DNA of 64,000 nt from Pseudomonas sp. MTM4. Its GTDB lineage: Bacteria > Pseudomonadota > Gammaproteobacteria > Pseudomonadales > Pseudomonadaceae. Made by a program: the position numbers and the translations under genes. Under the pieces are notes generated by a model that was not told the origin of the DNA, ran no database searches, and saw nothing but the letters and a program-made list of their open reading frames with translations. The stretch's first letter is position 1. Every line of letters starts with the position of its first letter. Positions 51,445-61,353 of this stretch are shown piece after piece. The stretch is from the NCBI RefSeq assembly GCF_019355055.1, contig NZ_CP048411.1, forward strand, positions 1,302,001-1,366,000. Reading direction: 5' to 3'.

Positions 51445-52431
51445 TCAGAACCAGGCGGAAAGCGTCAGTGAGCCGAACTGATCGTGTTCGTCCTGGCCAT
51501 TGAATTCGCGGGTCCGCCAGACACTGGCGAACGCCAGTTGCCAGCTGCTCCAGGTCAGCGCCACGCCGGCCTTGGCATCGCCAACCCACTCGCGGCTGTC
51601 GACCGAATGGCTGCTTTTGAAGGTATTGCCCTCCAGCAGCATGTTGTGGGCCATGTAGCGTCCTTCGAGGTTGGCGAAAAGGCTCCAGGCGAACCCGCCG
51701 CCCTGGTCGAAGAACATGCTGCCACTCTGTGCGGGCGCCACTGCCGGGATGCTGAAGCTGCGCGCCAAGCCCTGGCCGATACGAACGCCCAGGCCTGCGG
51801 AACCGTAGGTGTAGAGATTGCCGAGCGCGACGCCTGCGCTCGGCCCGTACTCCATTTCCAGCCCGGCGAAGCGCTGCTGCAACCACCAGCGTTTCTGGTA
51901 GCCGACGTTGACGAAGGGCTCGTTGCGCAACTGGTTGTCCCAACCCCTGGGCTCGTCGCTGTCGGTCGCATCATGCACCCAGCGCTGAATCCGCTTGCCG
52001 CCCGCAGCCGGCCCGACCACACCCACGTCGAGGTGCAGGCCACTGGCTTCGCGCCAACCCTCGTGCTGTATATCGGAAAAGAGCGACATTCCGGCGAACA
52101 ACAGGCCGGCATAAGGCCGATCGTCCTCGATCAGCTCGGCCTGTTCGATCTCGTTCGGGGTGTAGATCTGGTGCCCGAAGCGATAGGCCACGTTATCGAC
52201 CTCCTCCGCCGCCCAACCCGGCATGGACCCAGCGAACCCGCGCGTCCAGTGATCAGCCTCGGGCTTAAACGAGCGCATCAGCTCGAAGCCGTTGGTGTAA
52301 TGACCGTCACTACCGGTGGCGATGATGTCGTTCTCGATCTTCAGCGAATACAAGTCCGCCTGGCTGACGAGAGGAACACAAGCGACAAGTACGGCGATGG
52401 AAATACGAGTACGCAAATGCGGGTTTGCCAT
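51445..52431 (-). CDS. LpxR-family outer-membrane lipid A deacylase
   Basis: A 328-residue outer-membrane beta-barrel of the LpxR (DUF2219) family, which removes the 3'-acyloxyacyl group from lipid A. Signal peptide to SQA (~25). The active-site region ENDIIATGSDGHYTNGFEL carries the conserved N-D-x-D-x-Y-T-N-G pattern, followed by YRFGHQIYTPNEI and DRPYAGLLF; the C-terminal residue is Phe, as usual for barrels. AAGGAG precedes ATG 52431. Monocistronic. Whether it acts on this organism's lipid A is not known. Confidence 0.88.
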   Translation of the reverse strand: MANPHLRTRISIAVLVACVPLVSQADLYSLKIENDIIATGSDGHYTNGFELMRSFKPEADHWTRGFAGSMPGWAAEEVDNVAYRFGHQIYTPNEIEQAELIEDDRPYAGLLFAGMSLFSDIQHEGWREASGLHLDVGVVGPAAGGKRIQRWVHDATDSDEPRGWDNQLRNEPFVNVGYQKRWWLQQRFAGLEMEYGPSAGVALGNLYTYGSAGLGVRIGQGLARSFSIPAVAPAQSGSMFFDQGGGFAWSLFANLEGRYMAHNMLLEGNTFKSSHSVDSREWVGDAKAGVALTWSSWQLAFASVWRTREFNGQDEHDQFGSLTLSAWF

Positions 52432-52678
52432 GGCCCAGCTCCTTGGTTACATGCAACAGGAAATGTATCTGCATGTTTTAGAGCCGGGCGTTTACCGAAA
52501 CGTTCACCGACGCGTTTAGCGCGCATCCGCAACGGGTGAGCCGGCTCTGAGCCTAGCCGTGAAGCGGCACAGCCTCGACGTAGGTGCGCTCCGCACCACC
52601 GAGCCCCGGTGCATGCGGCGTGCATGTAGCCTGCGGATGAAACTCCACAGACCTAGCCCATCGTTCGAAGCTTCGCTG

Positions 52679-54640
52679 TCAGGTGCCGATAACGCCTCCG
52701 TCGCTCTTGGTGATGAGCACCGTTGAGGAACGCGGGCGAGTCTTGCCGTCGCTGGCCGGAAAACTCAGCTCGGGATGCTGCACATTGATCCACATGGCCC
52801 GGTAGTCCGGGCTCCAGGTGATGCCGGTGATCTCGCACCCGCGCGGGCCGACCAGAAAACGCCGCACCTCACGGGTCCGTGGGTCGGCGCACAGCAGCTG
52901 GTTGGTGCCCATGGCCTGCATCGCTGGCTCCTCGTCGCCGTAATCGGTTTCGATCCACAACCGGCCGGCGCCATCGAACGCCACGCCATCTGGCGAAGAA
53001 AAAATATCCCCGTTAATGGTCCCGGTGAGATGAGCCGGCACCGGCTGGCCGTCCGCGTCTTTAGCGCCGCGTCGCTCACCGGCCAACAGGAAGATTTCCC
53101 AGGTGAAGACCGTCGCGGTCGGATCTCCGCCCTGCTCGTTCCAGCGCAGGATCTGCCCGTGCAGGTTGTTCGGTCGCGGGTTGGCCTTGTCGGTTGGCTG
53201 CTTCACGCCACGGCCATCATTGTTGGTAAGCGTCACGTAGACCTCCCGACTGTGAGGATGCACCGCCACCCATTCCGGCCGATCCATAGGTGTCGCTCCG
53301 ACGTGATCGGCAGCGGCGCGGGCGTTGAGCAGTACCTCGGCCTGGTCGGCGAAACCGTTCGCGGCGCTCAAGCCGTTCCGCCCGTGCACCAACGCCAGCC
53401 ACTCGCCGCTGCCGTCGGCATTGAAGCGCGCCACGTAGAGCGTGCCTCTGTCCAACAGCTGACGGTTGGCGTGATCAGCACCCGGCACGTAGCGCCCGCT
53501 GGGGACGAACTTGTAGACGTATTCGCCCTTGGTGTCGTCGCCGGAATAGAACGCCATGCGACCGTCCTCGCCCAGCGAAAGCACCGAGCACTCACGGCAA
53601 TAACGGCCAAACGCGGTGCGCTTGATCGGCGTGCTCTGCGGATCGAACGGGTCGACTTCCACCACCCAGCCGAAGCGGTTCGGCTCATTCACGTGGCCAT
53701 TGTGGGGTTGCGCCGGGTCCGGCGTGGCGTTGAAGCGCGGATCGGCAGTCTCCCAGCCGTAGAGCTTGCTCAGCCCTTCGCCGGCAATACCGTAGCGCTT
53801 GTGCGAGACGCGCGTGGCCAGGTCCGCGGCGTCGTGGTTGACGAAGTAGTTGTGCCAGTTTTCCTCGCACACCAGATAGGTGCCCCACGGCGTGAAGCCG
53901 CTGGAACAGTTGTTCAGCGTACCGATGATTTCCCGCCCGCTCGGGTCGGAGGCGGTCTTCAGCGCGTCGTTACCGGCCAGCGGTCCGCTGACCGCCATAG
54001 GCGTCATCGCCGAGATACGGCGGTTGTAGCGCGATGGCATGACCCGCTGCCATTGTCCCTGCGCATCCTTCTTCACTTCGATGACACTAACGCCGTGGGC
54101 CGCCTGTTCCTTGCGCACTTCGTCCAGCGGGCGCTTGCCGTCGGTGAGCGTCATGCCGTTGGGGTGCAGTGGCGGATTGACGTACTCATGGTTGATCACC
54201 AGCAAGCCGTGGCTGTCCGGGTTTTCTGGAAAGGGGAAGAAATGCATGCCATCGTGGTTGTCGCCGGCCTGCTTGAGCTGGGCCTGCCAGTCGTCGCTGG
54301 CGTCCGGGTTCCACTCTGGTGCGTCGGCCAGCACCGCATCGCCCCAGGAAAAGAACGTCCGCGCGCTGTAGCCGGGCGCCACCTGCACGCTGTCGAATTT
54401 CGGGTCAAGCTGAGTGGGAATCCCGCTGAAGCCGATCAGCGAATCAGACTGCCCGGCGCTGCGGCAGGCGCTCAGGCTCCCGCCGAGAAAACCGAGCGCG
54501 GCCAGACCAAGACTGCCCTTGAGCATGCTCCGCCGGCTGCGATCGACCAGTTGCCCCAGCGAGGCATTCGAGCTCGGGTTAATGGCCTGATCGTCGAGGG
54601 CTGAAAGGTTGGCGTGAAAACTCTGAAAATCCTGTTTCAT
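52679..54640 (-). CDS. phoX: PhoX-family alkaline phosphatase
   Basis: A 653-residue Tat-exported phosphatase needing calcium and iron. The twin-arginine signal is SRRSMLKGSLGLAALGFLGG, starting near residue 35. PhoX segments include HDGMHFFPFPENPDSHGLLV, INHEYVNPPLHPNG, NNCSSGFTPWGTYLVCEENW, EPNRFGWVVEVDPFDP and PDGVAFDGAGRLWIETDYGD. ATG 54640 is used; TTG 54658 lies upstream in frame. It follows tonB by 34 bases, last of a six-gene operon. It releases phosphate from phosphomonoesters, complementing the phytase. PhoX is typically Pho-regulated. Confidence 0.93.
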   Translation of the reverse strand: MKQDFQSFHANLSALDDQAINPSSNASLGQLVDRSRRSMLKGSLGLAALGFLGGSLSACRSAGQSDSLIGFSGIPTQLDPKFDSVQVAPGYSARTFFSWGDAVLADAPEWNPDASDDWQAQLKQAGDNHDGMHFFPFPENPDSHGLLVINHEYVNPPLHPNGMTLTDGKRPLDEVRKEQAAHGVSVIEVKKDAQGQWQRVMPSRYNRRISAMTPMAVSGPLAGNDALKTASDPSGREIIGTLNNCSSGFTPWGTYLVCEENWHNYFVNHDAADLATRVSHKRYGIAGEGLSKLYGWETADPRFNATPDPAQPHNGHVNEPNRFGWVVEVDPFDPQSTPIKRTAFGRYCRECSVLSLGEDGRMAFYSGDDTKGEYVYKFVPSGRYVPGADHANRQLLDRGTLYVARFNADGSGEWLALVHGRNGLSAANGFADQAEVLLNARAAADHVGATPMDRPEWVAVHPHSREVYVTLTNNDGRGVKQPTDKANPRPNNLHGQILRWNEQGGDPTATVFTWEIFLLAGERRGAKDADGQPVPAHLTGTINGDIFSSPDGVAFDGAGRLWIETDYGDEEPAMQAMGTNQLLCADPRTREVRRFLVGPRGCEITGITWSPDYRAMWINVQHPELSFPASDGKTRPRSSTVLITKSDGGVIGT

Positions 54641-54674
54641 CAATGGCTCGTTCGGCAAATGGATCTGCTGCGCA

Positions 54675-55520
54675 TCATTGGATGCGGTAGTGGAAGGTGT
54701 TCTTCACTTCGGGCACTGACACTGCACGCCCGTCGATGACACGAGGCTGATAGCGAAAGCTCTTGGCGGCGGAGAGCGACGGACGGATGAACAGCGGATG
54801 GCAGTCATCCAGCGCCTTCGGATTCTCGATCCGCCCCTGCGGGTTGACCGAATAACTGACGGTGCAGGTGCCCTCGATACCCTTGTCCAACGCACGTTGC
54901 GGGTAGGCTGGCGCATCCTTGGCGATCGGCAAGTACTGCCGACTGGCAGCCGCGGCGGCTTCGGCTTGGCGTGCTCGTTCAGCGGCGGCAGCCGCTTCGG
55001 CCTGCGCTGCCTGCTCGCGCTGTCGCGCCTCGCGGGCCAACTGTTCACGACGCTGGGTTTCGTGCTGCTGACGCTCGACCTCAAGCCGCTCTTGCCGCTC
55101 ACGCTCCAACTGCTGCTTGCGTTGCCGCTCTTTTACGCGCTGCTCTTCGGCCCGTCGTTCCAGTTCGGCGCGCTTGTAGGCGAGCTCGGCCTGTTCGAGC
55201 CGATGCTGTTCGATTCGCGGATCGACTTGCGGTTCCTCGACCACGTCTCGAACCATGGTCTCGACTGGCTCCGGCAACGGCGTCGGCTCGGGTTCGACAG
55301 GCGCCGCGAGCACCGGTTGCGGAGCCGGCAAACTGACCAGCTGGGTCTTGAGTACCTGTGTCGAGCTGGGTGCCGTCAGCTCCGGCGTCCAACCGTGCAA
55401 CAGCAGGCCGAACACCGCGGCGTGCAGCGCTACGGTCACCACCGCTGCGCTGGCATGGCTGAGCCACTGCGGCCGGGGAGCTGGAAAGCTGTTGGGCAAT
55501 GTCATGATCAGACTGCTCAT
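54675..55520 (-). CDS. tonB: Energy transducer TonB
   Basis: A 281-residue TonB. The single N-terminal helix is ASAAVVTVALHAAVFGLLLH, with the His typical of TonB. A Pro-rich part is short (EPEPTPLPEPVE). A long charged coiled coil of Glu, Gln and Arg (residues ~100-195) replaces most of the usual Pro-Lys spacer, which makes it TolA-like in the middle. The C-terminal TonB domain has YPQRALDKGIEGTCTVSYSV and AAKSFRYQPRVIDGRAV. Its ATG overlaps the exbD stop (ATGA), showing coupling. Dedicated to the receptor of this operon, by inference. Confidence 0.93.
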   Translation of the reverse strand: MSSLIMTLPNSFPAPRPQWLSHASAAVVTVALHAAVFGLLLHGWTPELTAPSSTQVLKTQLVSLPAPQPVLAAPVEPEPTPLPEPVETMVRDVVEEPQVDPRIEQHRLEQAELAYKRAELERRAEEQRVKERQRKQQLERERQERLEVERQQHETQRREQLAREARQREQAAQAEAAAAAERARQAEAAAAASRQYLPIAKDAPAYPQRALDKGIEGTCTVSYSVNPQGRIENPKALDDCHPLFIRPSLSAAKSFRYQPRVIDGRAVSVPEVKNTFHYRIQ

Positions 55521-55978
55521 GGCGCGGACTGCCCAGGCGGCGCCTCGGTGATCAGGCCGAGATTCACCACGCCGCCGCGCTGCAGCTCGGCGATCCCGGC
55601 CACCACGCGGCCATAATCGGCAGTGTCATCGGCGCGCACATAGACCTGGGTGTCGCCGCGCTCGGCGATGATTGCCGCGACCTTCTCCCGCATCTCCTCA
55701 AGGTCGATGGCGCTGTCGGTCTGGTCCTCGGCGTTCAGCTCGCTGCCCAGGTTCCAGTAGAAGCCGCCGTCGGCCTTCACCGAGAGCGTGAGGATCTGCC
55801 GCTCGTTCTCCGTGGGCATCGCCTCGGCGGCCACCTTGGGCAGTTCGATCTTCACGCCCTGCACCAGCATCGGCGCGGTGACCATGAAGATCACCAGCAG
55901 CACCAGCATCACGTCGATGTAAGGGACCACATTCATTTCGGCCTTGGGGCCGTGTTTACGCTGTGGCTTGACCAGCAT
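55517..55978 (-). CDS. exbD: Biopolymer transport protein ExbD
   Basis: A 153-residue proton-motive-force transducer component. NVVPYIDVMLVLLVIFMVTA is the single membrane helix with the essential Asp in PYIDVML. The periplasmic domain follows (AAIIAERGDTQVYVRADDTA, YGRVVAGIAELQRGGVVNLG). It overlaps tonB by four bases and follows exbB by 13. Confidence 0.96.
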   Translation of the reverse strand: MLVKPQRKHGPKAEMNVVPYIDVMLVLLVIFMVTAPMLVQGVKIELPKVAAEAMPTENERQILTLSVKADGGFYWNLGSELNAEDQTDSAIDLEEMREKVAAIIAERGDTQVYVRADDTADYGRVVAGIAELQRGGVVNLGLITEAPPGQSAP

Positions 55979-55991
55979 GGCTAGGCTCCTT

Positions 55992-56705
55992 TCAGGCGGC
56001 TGCGGCTACGCTGGGCGATGCGGCATGCAGGCGCCGATGCAAGCGTGCCTGCAGCTCATTGGCGAAGCTGTAATAGCGGCTGCTCAGCGTCTGCCCGCGC
56101 GCGGAGAAGCGGTTGTAGGCCATCACCGCCGGGATCGCGGCAAACAGGCCAATGGCCGTGGCGATCAAGGCTTCGGCGATGCCCGGAGCGACGGTCGAAA
56201 GTGTCGCCTGCTGCACCATGGACAGGCCGAGAAATGAATTCATGATGCCCCAGACGGTGCCAAACAGGCCGATGTAGGGGCTGACCGAACCGACGGTGGC
56301 AAGAAACTGAAGACCACTCTCGAGCCGCTCCTCCTGTTCCGCGATGGCCACATAGAGGCTGCGCTCGACCCCTTCGATCACCGCATCCGGTGCAATACCA
56401 GGCTGGCGGTGCAGCTGGTTGAATTCCTGATAACCGGCCAGAAAGATGCGTTGCAATGCCGCCTCGTTGGGGAGCGCCTGTTCGCTGCCCTCCCGGTACA
56501 GCTGGGCGAGTTCTCCGCCGCCGCGAAAGCGTTGCAGGAAGGTAGTCAGCAATCGTTCGCTGCGGCGCAACGCGGCTCCTCGTTGGATAATCAGATACCA
56601 GCTGGCGACCGAAGCCAGCACCAGCGTGATCATCACCAGCTGCACCACCAGGCTGGCCTCGCTGACCAGCCCCCAGACCGACATGTGTTCGAGTGTGCTT
56701 TGCAT
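55992..56705 (-). CDS. exbB: Biopolymer transport protein ExbB
   Basis: A 237-residue three-helix proton-channel subunit of the ExbB/TolQ/MotA family. SLVVQLVMITLVLASVASWY is helix 1; LQFLATVGSVSPYIGLFGTV and GIAEALIATAIGLFAAIPAV form helices 2 and 3 with the family's small and Thr residues. GGAGGAAAC precedes ATG 56705. ExbB rather than TolQ is favoured by the exbD-tonB partners. Confidence 0.95.
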   Translation of the reverse strand: MQSTLEHMSVWGLVSEASLVVQLVMITLVLASVASWYLIIQRGAALRRSERLLTTFLQRFRGGGELAQLYREGSEQALPNEAALQRIFLAGYQEFNQLHRQPGIAPDAVIEGVERSLYVAIAEQEERLESGLQFLATVGSVSPYIGLFGTVWGIMNSFLGLSMVQQATLSTVAPGIAEALIATAIGLFAAIPAVMAYNRFSARGQTLSSRYYSFANELQARLHRRLHAASPSVAAAA

Positions 56706-56800
56706 AGTTTCCTCCAGGCCGTCCGACGCGACGGCCTCGTATTTGATTGCACCGGCATGACCATGCGATGACAGTCACGCTAGATAGGCAGAACGACGGC

Positions 56801-58738
56801 TCAGTCCAGACCCAATGCCTCGGCAACGGCCGCCCAGGGGAGGTACTTGTAGTTCTGTGGCCCCTCTGGCATGCGCTTGCGGCCGTCCTGCACCACCAGC
56901 ATTCCGCGGCTCCAGATGCCTCCGAGATTGGCCGAGGTGACCTCCAGACCGTCGGTTTCCGAAGCGCCATCGATACCCAGCTGGGCGTTCAAGCCCACAC
57001 GGAAGGCGCCGCGCATGGCGTAAGGCGCGCGGGCATCAAGCACCACATAGCTGTCGTTGCCCTGGCTGGAAATCACCAGATAGTCAGCCTTTTCACCCTG
57101 ATAGAGCGCCAGACCTTCGATGTCGTCGTGCACCGGGCCACCCACTCCGATGACCTTCTCCAGTACAGTCGGAGCGTCAGCACGGGCATCGAGCGTCCAC
57201 ACCGCGACGTCTTCCTCACCGACGTACAAGCGCTGGTTACGGTCGTCGGCCACGCAGCCTTCCGGCTGGGTCTCAACTTTGAAGCTACGGACCAATTCAC
57301 CGCGCGGCTCACCCGTGACGCCATCCAAGCGGTATTGCAGGAATCGGCCGTCCTTGTCGTTGGCGATGGCGTGGATGGCACCCTGCTCGTCCTTGAACAT
57401 GCACAGGCCGTAGATATCACCAAGCGGCGTCTCGATCTGCCCGATGTCGCTCAGCCACCCGCTGCGTTGATCGATGGCAAATAAATGCAGACTGTTGTGA
57501 TCGCGGTTGCTGGCGACGGCCAGATCGACCGGCTTGCCGTCCAGTGAAAAGCCCGAACGCACATCGACATTGTTCAACCGGCCTACCGACAGGTACTGCA
57601 ACTGCTTGCCAGCCATGTCGTAGACACCCAGCCCGCCCTTCTTGTCAGTACCGAGCACTCGGCTGTTGGAGGGGTCGTTCGGGTTGACCCAGATGGCCGG
57701 GTCATCGGCCGCATCGCCCAGACTCGGCACCGGTTCGGTCTGGACCTGCGCTGGCAATACCGGAATGACGGGCGTCGCAGCAGACGCTTCGGGTTGCCAG
57801 TCCAGACGGGCCCTGTGCGCACCACGCTCGTCGATCAGCAACAGCTCGAGGCCGCGTTGCGTCAGCCGAGCGCTTATCTGCTCCGGTTCAACGAGCGCAT
57901 CCAGCGGCAACACCGAATGGCTGAGCCAAGCGCCGCCGTCTTGCCGATACAGATGCAACGCGCCCGTTTCCGGGTCCAGCACCAGCAACCCGCCCGGCAC
58001 CAGAGCGATACCGGCCGCGGCTTGCGCGATGCTCCCGAAGGGCTGGCGGATATCTACCGGCTGGCGGAGCAGGGGCGCCTCCGCATCAGCGGCGTAGCTC
58101 CAGACGCCAACGCCCTCCTCGTTCACCAACAGCTCACCAGATTGATCGTCGACCTGGCAGTACCCGCTTTCCGGCGGCAGGCTCAGACCGCGAACCCGTT
58201 GCGGTGCGCTTAGCAGGCGCTCGTCTGCCGCAATCAGCCATTGTTCGCCGATACCGTCTTCACCCAGCAGAAAGACAAATTCGTTGCGTGCCGAGTCTCG
58301 ATACAGACAGAGCCCCTCGATAGCGAAATCGGTCTTCGGGATATACAACGGCTGGCTCCAGCGATGCGCTCGATCCAATCCGAGCAGTACAGCCTGCTGG
58401 CGCATCTGATCGATGGTCGCGACCAGCAAGCCATGCCCGCCTGCGCGGTGATCGAGCCCTTCGAATCGGCCCTTCAACTGGCTTAGCAGCTGGCCTTGGG
58501 CATCGAACAACTGCAGCCCGCGGGCGTCGGGGCGAATCATCAGCTGGTCGGCACCCGGCCAGAAACGATCATCGCGGACGAGCTGAGCGTTCTCCGCATC
58601 CATAACGACTGCCCCATCGGCAAACGCAAGGCTCGGTACCGCCGAAGGCTGCTCGTCGTGCTTGGCCGTCTGGCAGGCTGCCAGCGCAATGCAGAGGCTC
58701 AACAGCAAAGGTTTGTGCAAGGTTACGTTCATGGTCAT
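56801..58738 (-). CDS. Dual-domain beta-propeller phytase (lipoprotein)
   Basis: A 645-residue calcium-dependent phytase that releases phosphate from myo-inositol hexakisphosphate. The signal is a lipobox type (SLCIALAAC, Cys ~22), so it is probably anchored to a membrane. The C-terminal half (~310-645) is the canonical propeller with DDPAIWVNPNDPSNSRVLGT, DKKGGLGVYDMAGKQL, LNNVDVRSGF and DDIEGLALYQGEKADYLVIS. The N-terminal half is a second, diverged propeller-like domain (GRFEGLDHRAGGHGLLVATI), as in known dual-domain phytases. ATG 58738 and ATG 58732 are both possible starts. It follows the TonB-dependent receptor by 68 bases. Confidence 0.92.
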   Translation of the reverse strand: MTMNVTLHKPLLLSLCIALAACQTAKHDEQPSAVPSLAFADGAVVMDAENAQLVRDDRFWPGADQLMIRPDARGLQLFDAQGQLLSQLKGRFEGLDHRAGGHGLLVATIDQMRQQAVLLGLDRAHRWSQPLYIPKTDFAIEGLCLYRDSARNEFVFLLGEDGIGEQWLIAADERLLSAPQRVRGLSLPPESGYCQVDDQSGELLVNEEGVGVWSYAADAEAPLLRQPVDIRQPFGSIAQAAAGIALVPGGLLVLDPETGALHLYRQDGGAWLSHSVLPLDALVEPEQISARLTQRGLELLLIDERGAHRARLDWQPEASAATPVIPVLPAQVQTEPVPSLGDAADDPAIWVNPNDPSNSRVLGTDKKGGLGVYDMAGKQLQYLSVGRLNNVDVRSGFSLDGKPVDLAVASNRDHNSLHLFAIDQRSGWLSDIGQIETPLGDIYGLCMFKDEQGAIHAIANDKDGRFLQYRLDGVTGEPRGELVRSFKVETQPEGCVADDRNQRLYVGEEDVAVWTLDARADAPTVLEKVIGVGGPVHDDIEGLALYQGEKADYLVISSQGNDSYVVLDARAPYAMRGAFRVGLNAQLGIDGASETDGLEVTSANLGGIWSRGMLVVQDGRKRMPEGPQNYKYLPWAAVAEALGLD

Positions 58739-58806
58739 TCCATTCAGCAGCCGCCGGCCGACGCCGCCCTGTCAGGAACAGGTCGGTATCGGGGCGGCGA
58801 AAGGGA

Positions 58807-61287
58807 TCAGAAGTGGGTAAGGGTCAGGCCGAGCTTGTAGGTCGGGCCGTATTCCTCGTACTGGGCGTTGTAATTGCGGCGCCCGGTGTAGACGAAGTAG
58901 GACTCGTCGGTGAGGTTCAGCGCCTCGACTGTCAATTGCAGGTTCGGCGTGATGAAGTAGCCGGCCTTGAAGTCGAGAAACAGCTGCTCGTCGGCGTAGA
59001 GGTCGTGCGCCTCGTCATCGACGCCTGAGACTTCGGCCAGGTATTCGGATTTGTAGTTGGCCGCCAAACGCATATTGAAGACGTCGTTCTCCCAGCCGAC
59101 CATCAGGTTGCCGACCGTATCGGAGTGGTTCGGCAGATCGATGCTGCGCTGTCCGCCCTGCCCTTCGATATCGGCGTCGGACTTGCTGAAGGTGGCGTTG
59201 GCGCCCAGCAGCACGCCGTTCCACGGCGCCGGCAGCCAGTCGAGCTTCTGCGAATAAGACAGCTCGATACCGTAGAGCTTGGCGCTGCTGCCGTTCTCGA
59301 AGCTCAGCGCCTCGTCGAAGCCGGCCCACTGGCCCGTACCGGCCAGATCGGTGTTGTAGATGAAGTTGTCGATGTCCTTGTAGAACAGATAAGCCGACAC
59401 GGCACCCGCGCGGCCCATGTAGTGCTCGATGCCGAGGTCGTAATTCATCGACTCCAGCGGCTTGAGGTCGGGATTGCCGAACGCGGCATCTTCACCATCG
59501 ATAACGAAGCCCGGCGCCAGTTGTTCGAAGGTCGGGCGCACTACGGTATTGGTCCAGGCGGCGCGCAATTGAGTATCGGGGGTCAGCTGATAGCGGGCAT
59601 GCAGGCCCGGCAGCCAATGGTCGTACCGGTTATCACTGGAGACGGCCTCGAACTCGCCGTCGCGCAGCCCCGTTCCCTTGGCGCTGAACTCGGTGCCTTC
59701 GTAGCGCAGGCCGGCAATGATGCGCCATTGGTCCAGGTCCAGGGTATTCATGAAATAGGCGGCGTTGATGTCCTCGCTCATGTCGAAGTCACCGATGCGC
59801 GACTCTTCTTCGTCGTAAAACTCGCTGGCGTCCAGGCCACCGATCAGCCCTTCCAACCCGCCAGCATCGATACCCGGACCAAAGCGGCCAAGGGCATAGT
59901 CGACGTTGCCGCTCTGGAAGTCAGCCAGGGTCAGGTCAGCGAAATCATCGTAGGCCCAGATATCGACGTCGTTGGTCTTGTCGCGCCGGCTGAGCTTACC
60001 GCCGACCTTGAACTGGGAGGCGTAGCCCCGAATGTCGTAATCACGGGCAAGATCCAGGCGAATGTTCTTTTCTCGGTCACGCGCATCGCTCTTTTCCCAC
60101 TCCACCTCGTCCAGCTCGAAACTCGCTGGATCGTAGAACGACGAGTCGATCGCCAGGCTCGGCTTGCGCGTGCTGGAGAAACCCGCGTCGCTGAAGTCGC
60201 CTACGAAGGTGGCGCCGGCGATGCCGCCCGGATTGCGCTCGCGCGCCTCGCTGTAGCCGGCCTGACCGCTCAGCGTCCAGAGCCCCATCATGCGCTCGCC
60301 GCCGAACACGTACGACTGGATAGTCTGGGTATCTTCGCGCGATTTCAGCTCACGCCAGCCTTCGGCGTCGCCTAGCTCCCCTGCCAGTTGCGCGTCGGCA
60401 AACTCGACACCTGCGGCGTTGCGCGTCTCGGTGTCCTTGAAGCGGCTATAAAGAGTGCGCAGGTAATAACTGCTGAGGTCGTCGGGCTTGTAATCGAAGT
60501 TGAGGCCAACGCCGGCACGTTCGCGGGTGATTTCATAATCGCGCTGCTCCAGCTCGCCAAGTCGCGCGCCATCCTCGAAATCCCAGGCGCCGCCGGTTTC
60601 GACGTTGTCCGAGCCGAAATCTCGCTCCTGCCAGCTCAGCGCCGCAGCGACGCCGAAATTGTCGACGCCATCACCCAGGCTGAAACGGTTGCTGAAGGCG
60701 CCGGAAAACTTAGGGCTGGTCTTGCTGACGTTATCGTCGTAGCTGCCCTCGCCGCTCATGCTATAGAACAGGCCGTCGTGATCGAAGGCGGACAGGCTTT
60801 CCACCTCGATGGTGCCGCCCAAGGAGTTGGCATCCATGTCAGGTGTGAGTGTTTTGACCACCGACAGCGACTGCACCAGCTCCGACGGCAACACGTCCAG
60901 CGCCACCGCGCGGCGACCGCTTTCCGGCGAAGGGACCAGCGTGCCGTTGATGGTCACGCTGTTAAGGTCCGGTGCAATGCCGCGCACGCTGACGAAGCGC
61001 CCTTCGCCCTGGTCGCGCTCGACCGACAGACCAGGGATACGTTGCAACGCTTCGGCGGCGTTGTCGTCCGGCAGCTGGCCGATGCCGTCGGCGTGTACCA
61101 CGCTCTTGACGCTGTCGGCGCTACGCTGCTCCTTGAGCGCCTTGTCGATGCTGACGGCTTGGCCGATCACCTCGACGTGTTCCATGACAAGCGGCTCCTC
61201 CGCCCAGGCCGAACCGGCGCTGACGGCCAAGGCCAACAGGCTGATACGGAATCCTGCATGGCGGATGCCGCTGCGGTATGTGCTCAT
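58807..61287 (-). CDS. TonB-dependent outer-membrane receptor linked to phytase
   Basis: An 826-residue receptor of the TonB-Xanth-Caul type. Signal peptide ISLLALAVSAGSAWA. The TonB-box-like region is MEHVEVIGQ. The plug domain has DNAAEALQRIPGLSVERDQG, GRFVSVRGIAPDLNSVTING and VKTLTPDMDANSLGGTIEVE. A 22-strand barrel follows, ending KLGLTLTHF. GGGGGATTG precedes ATG 61287. As first gene of the phytase-exbBD-tonB-phoX operon it likely imports phytate or its products; related receptors have been noted beside beta-propeller phytase genes. Confidence 0.92.
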   Translation of the reverse strand: MSTYRSGIRHAGFRISLLALAVSAGSAWAEEPLVMEHVEVIGQAVSIDKALKEQRSADSVKSVVHADGIGQLPDDNAAEALQRIPGLSVERDQGEGRFVSVRGIAPDLNSVTINGTLVPSPESGRRAVALDVLPSELVQSLSVVKTLTPDMDANSLGGTIEVESLSAFDHDGLFYSMSGEGSYDDNVSKTSPKFSGAFSNRFSLGDGVDNFGVAAALSWQERDFGSDNVETGGAWDFEDGARLGELEQRDYEITRERAGVGLNFDYKPDDLSSYYLRTLYSRFKDTETRNAAGVEFADAQLAGELGDAEGWRELKSREDTQTIQSYVFGGERMMGLWTLSGQAGYSEARERNPGGIAGATFVGDFSDAGFSSTRKPSLAIDSSFYDPASFELDEVEWEKSDARDREKNIRLDLARDYDIRGYASQFKVGGKLSRRDKTNDVDIWAYDDFADLTLADFQSGNVDYALGRFGPGIDAGGLEGLIGGLDASEFYDEEESRIGDFDMSEDINAAYFMNTLDLDQWRIIAGLRYEGTEFSAKGTGLRDGEFEAVSSDNRYDHWLPGLHARYQLTPDTQLRAAWTNTVVRPTFEQLAPGFVIDGEDAAFGNPDLKPLESMNYDLGIEHYMGRAGAVSAYLFYKDIDNFIYNTDLAGTGQWAGFDEALSFENGSSAKLYGIELSYSQKLDWLPAPWNGVLLGANATFSKSDADIEGQGGQRSIDLPNHSDTVGNLMVGWENDVFNMRLAANYKSEYLAEVSGVDDEAHDLYADEQLFLDFKAGYFITPNLQLTVEALNLTDESYFVYTGRRNYNAQYEEYGPTYKLGLTLTHF

Positions 61288-61353
61288 GAACAATCCCCCG
61301 AACGCTGTTTACCGGGTCCATCCCGGAACTGCAGCGGACGGTATGTGGGGGAT

